This document shows positions 61,999 through 64,000 of a DNA stretch of 64,000 bases, piece by piece. A program made the position numbers and the translations under genes. The notes under the pieces were generated by a model. The model ran no database searches, was not told the DNA's origin, and was given only the letters and a program-made list of their open reading frames with translations. Source of the DNA: JBJYIN01 sp046237015 (GTDB taxonomy: Bacteria > Pseudomonadota > Gammaproteobacteria > Enterobacterales > Enterobacteriaceae); NCBI RefSeq assembly GCF_046237015.1, contig NZ_JBJYIN010000011.1, positions 90,995 through 154,994 of the forward strand, read 5' to 3'. Position 1 is the stretch's first letter, and each line of letters starts with the position of its first letter.

Positions 61999-62275
61999 AA
62001 AGACCGTGATGGCATTATTTCACCCCCTTCTGATGGATGCGAATTTTTCTCCACGAACGGTGAACCGTTCCGCAAGGGGATGTACGTCTATAGATGGCAT
62101 AGATAATAAATTGTGCGTCAACTCGAAGAGTTGCCATTCTCCCCGGTTTCTCCCTGTCAGAAATGTGAATCCCTGTGTACGCTTTATCCATGCTCTTTGA
62201 CTTACAACGCTTTTCATCTTGCCTCTATTTTCACTGCGGCGTGGCCGCGTATCGGACAGCGAAAAGGAGACCGAA

Positions 62276-63811
62276 ATGGCACAAGACACCCCTACAAATC
62301 GGCTGACATCAGGCGAATATGGTTCTCTCAACCTGAAAAAGCGCTATGACAATTTTATTGGCGGCGCATGGGTGCCGCCTGATGGCGGTCAGTATTTTAT
62401 TAACCTGACGCCCGTTACCGGTCAGCCTTTATGTGAGGTTGCCAGCTCAACGTCCCGCGATGTTGATCATGCGCTGGATGCTGCCCATAAGGCCAAAGCA
62501 GAATGGGGCGGTATGTCTGTACAAGCTCGCTCATTAATCCTCAATCGTATTGCTGATCGAATGGAGCAGAATCTGGATTTGCTCGCGAATGTGGAAACCT
62601 GGGATAACGGTAAACCTATTCGTGAAACCAGCGGTGCGGATGTTCCGCTGGCGATTGATCATTTCCGCTATTTTGCGGCTTGTATTCGTTCTCAGGAAGG
62701 TGCCATCAGTGAGATTGATGGTGATACGGTGGCTTATCATTTCCATGAGCCGCTTGGTGTCGTGGGGCAGATCATTCCCTGGAATTTTCCGCTGTTGATG
62801 GCCTGTTGGAAAATGGCACCTGCGTTGGCGGCGGGGAACTGTATTGTTTTAAAACCAGCAAAATTGACGCCGATGTCGGTATTGATCCTGATGGAGCTGA
62901 TTCAGGATATTTTGCCACCAGGCGTCATTAACGTCGTGAACGGTTCAGGCAGTGAGATCGGTGAATATCTGGCGACGTCCAAGCGAATCGCGAAAGTGGC
63001 GTTCACTGGATCAACGGAAGTGGGTCAGCAAATCATGGGATATGCGGCTCAAAATGTGACGCCAGTGACGCTGGAACTGGGGGGGAAATCGCCCAATATT
63101 TTCTTCGCTGATGTAATGGATAAAGAAGACAGTTTTTTTGATAAGGCGTTGGAAGGATTTACGTTGTTTGCCTTTAATCAGGGCGAAGTATGCACTTGTC
63201 CGAGTCGGGCGCTGGTGCAGGAATCCATTTACGATCGTTTTATGGAGCGGGCGATTAAACGCGTCGAAGCGATTCGTATTGGTAACCCACTCGACAGCAA
63301 TACCATGATGGGGGCTCAGGTCTCTTCGGGTCAGTTGGACACCATCCTGAACTATATCGACATTGGTAAGAGCGAAGGCGCTCGTGTCCTGACGGGCGGA
63401 CGGCGTAAAGCCATGCCGGGAGACTTGGCGCAAGGGTATTATCTGGAGCCCACCATTCTGTTTGGTAAAAACAACATGCGGGTTTTTCAGGAGGAGATTT
63501 TCGGCCCTGTACTGGCGGTGACGACTTTCAAAACGATGGATGATGCGTTGGAGATTGCCAATGATACGGAATATGGCTTAGGTGCCGGTGTGTGGAGCCG
63601 TAACGGCAATATTGCTTATCGTATGGGGCGCGGTATTCAGGCAGGGCGCGTCTGGACGAACTGTTACCATGCTTATCCGGCACACGCCGCGTTTGGGGGT
63701 TACAAGCAATCAGGTATCGGACGTGAAAACCACAAAATGATGCTGGAGCACTATCAGCAAACCAAGTGCTTGCTGGTGAGCTATTCAGATAAACCAATGG
63801 GCTTGTTCTGA
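62276..63811 (+). CDS. aldB: NAD(P)-dependent aldehyde dehydrogenase, AldB/ExaC type
   Basis: A 511-residue aldehyde dehydrogenase. IPWNFPLLMACWKMAPALAAGN is the cofactor region, GSTEVG the Rossmann turn, the general base Glu is in TLELGGKSPN and the catalytic Cys in FNQGEVCTCPSR. The two neighbouring Cys and the length match acetaldehyde-type enzymes AldB or ExaC. It oxidises acetaldehyde and similar aldehydes to acids. AAGGAG lies six bases before the ATG at 62276; the frame from 62219 is rejected. The symbol is a best guess within the subfamily. Confidence 0.88.
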   Translation: MAQDTPTNRLTSGEYGSLNLKKRYDNFIGGAWVPPDGGQYFINLTPVTGQPLCEVASSTSRDVDHALDAAHKAKAEWGGMSVQARSLILNRIADRMEQNLDLLANVETWDNGKPIRETSGADVPLAIDHFRYFAACIRSQEGAISEIDGDTVAYHFHEPLGVVGQIIPWNFPLLMACWKMAPALAAGNCIVLKPAKLTPMSVLILMELIQDILPPGVINVVNGSGSEIGEYLATSKRIAKVAFTGSTEVGQQIMGYAAQNVTPVTLELGGKSPNIFFADVMDKEDSFFDKALEGFTLFAFNQGEVCTCPSRALVQESIYDRFMERAIKRVEAIRIGNPLDSNTMMGAQVSSGQLDTILNYIDIGKSEGARVLTGGRRKAMPGDLAQGYYLEPTILFGKNNMRVFQEEIFGPVLAVTTFKTMDDALEIANDTEYGLGAGVWSRNGNIAYRMGRGIQAGRVWTNCYHAYPAHAAFGGYKQSGIGRENHKMMLEHYQQTKCLLVSYSDKPMGLF

Positions 63812-63817
63812 TCTTTC

Positions 63818-63849
63818 TATACTCGTCATACTTCAAGTTGCATGTGCGT
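63818..63849 (+). repeat. Lone ERIC left end
   Basis: TATACTCGTCATACTTCAAG then TTGCATGTGCGTG is a single ERIC terminus with no matching right end, cut off where the aldehyde dehydrogenase terminator begins. Confidence 0.7.
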
Positions 63850-63851
63850 GC

Positions 63852-63876
63852 GGCCGTTAATTATTAACGGCCTTTT
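63852..63876 (+). terminator. Terminator after aldehyde dehydrogenase gene
   Basis: GGCCGTTAA-TTA-TTAACGGCC (63852-63872) followed by TTTT. It directly abuts the lone ERIC end. Confidence 0.85.
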
Positions 63877-63946
63877 AGCTGCGTTTTGTTGACGTTTTCA
63901 GATTGACCGGACTGGTGATTGTGCCAGTGGAGAACAGACACTACCC

Positions 63947-64000
<54 letters not shown>

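Overview
The window looks like the chromosome of a soft-rot enterobacterium, most likely Pectobacterium. The gene content and order are enterobacterial: dgoRKADT, yidQ-ibpAB-yidE, dppABCDF, tag-yiaC, glyQS, mtlADR-yibL, sodA. The intergenic spaces carry many ERIC-type repeats with TATACCCGTCATAC ends, and there is a strong emphasis on sugar acids and organic acids that abound in plants. The genus is inferred from remembered similarity; no search was run. No rRNA, tRNA, prophage, intact insertion sequence or CRISPR array was seen.

Layout. 1-7002: the end of a peptide-type binding protein gene, a hairpin-rich leader, then a tightly packed operon for a DapA-family lyase, two nucleoside hydrolases and an Opp/Dpp-type ABC importer. 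7089-13334: the D-galactonate operon dgoRKADT, bracketed by two paralogous DUF1471 secreted-peptide genes on the opposite strand. 13629-17151: yidQ, the small heat-shock pair ibpA-ibpB (each with a ROSE-type RNA thermometer) and the transporter gene yidE. 17227-24167 (minus strand): idnD-idnO-idnT-idnR, then a gluconokinase and edd, which together take L-idonate, 5-ketogluconate and gluconate to KDPG. 24840-31066: a DASS-family carboxylate transporter, a CitA/DcuS-type two-component system, a tandem duplication of a small membrane-protein gene, and a convergent 2-hydroxycarboxylate transporter. 32334-38093: dppABCDF.

38235-42285 is an AT-rich accessory block of nine small genes that look like orphan immunity genes. 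One resembles the Imm53 family, one a YwqG-like family, and one is exported; no toxin gene lies beside them. From 42387 the core genome resumes: avtA, ghrB, yiaC, tag, a TSUP permease, glyQS, yiaF, mtlA-mtlD-mtlR (four CRP sites upstream), yibL, yiiM, a chemotaxis receptor, sodA, fdhD and an aldehyde dehydrogenase.

How the parts work together. Galactonate and idonate/gluconate both feed Entner-Doudoroff-type aldol cleavage. The two carboxylate transporters with their sensor probably serve citrate, malate or similar acids. Dpp and the first operon import peptides or peptide-sized nucleoside-linked compounds. The main candidates for undescribed biology are the immunity-like array, the tandem duplicated membrane proteins, the lyase/nucleoside-hydrolase/importer operon and the modular ERIC elements.
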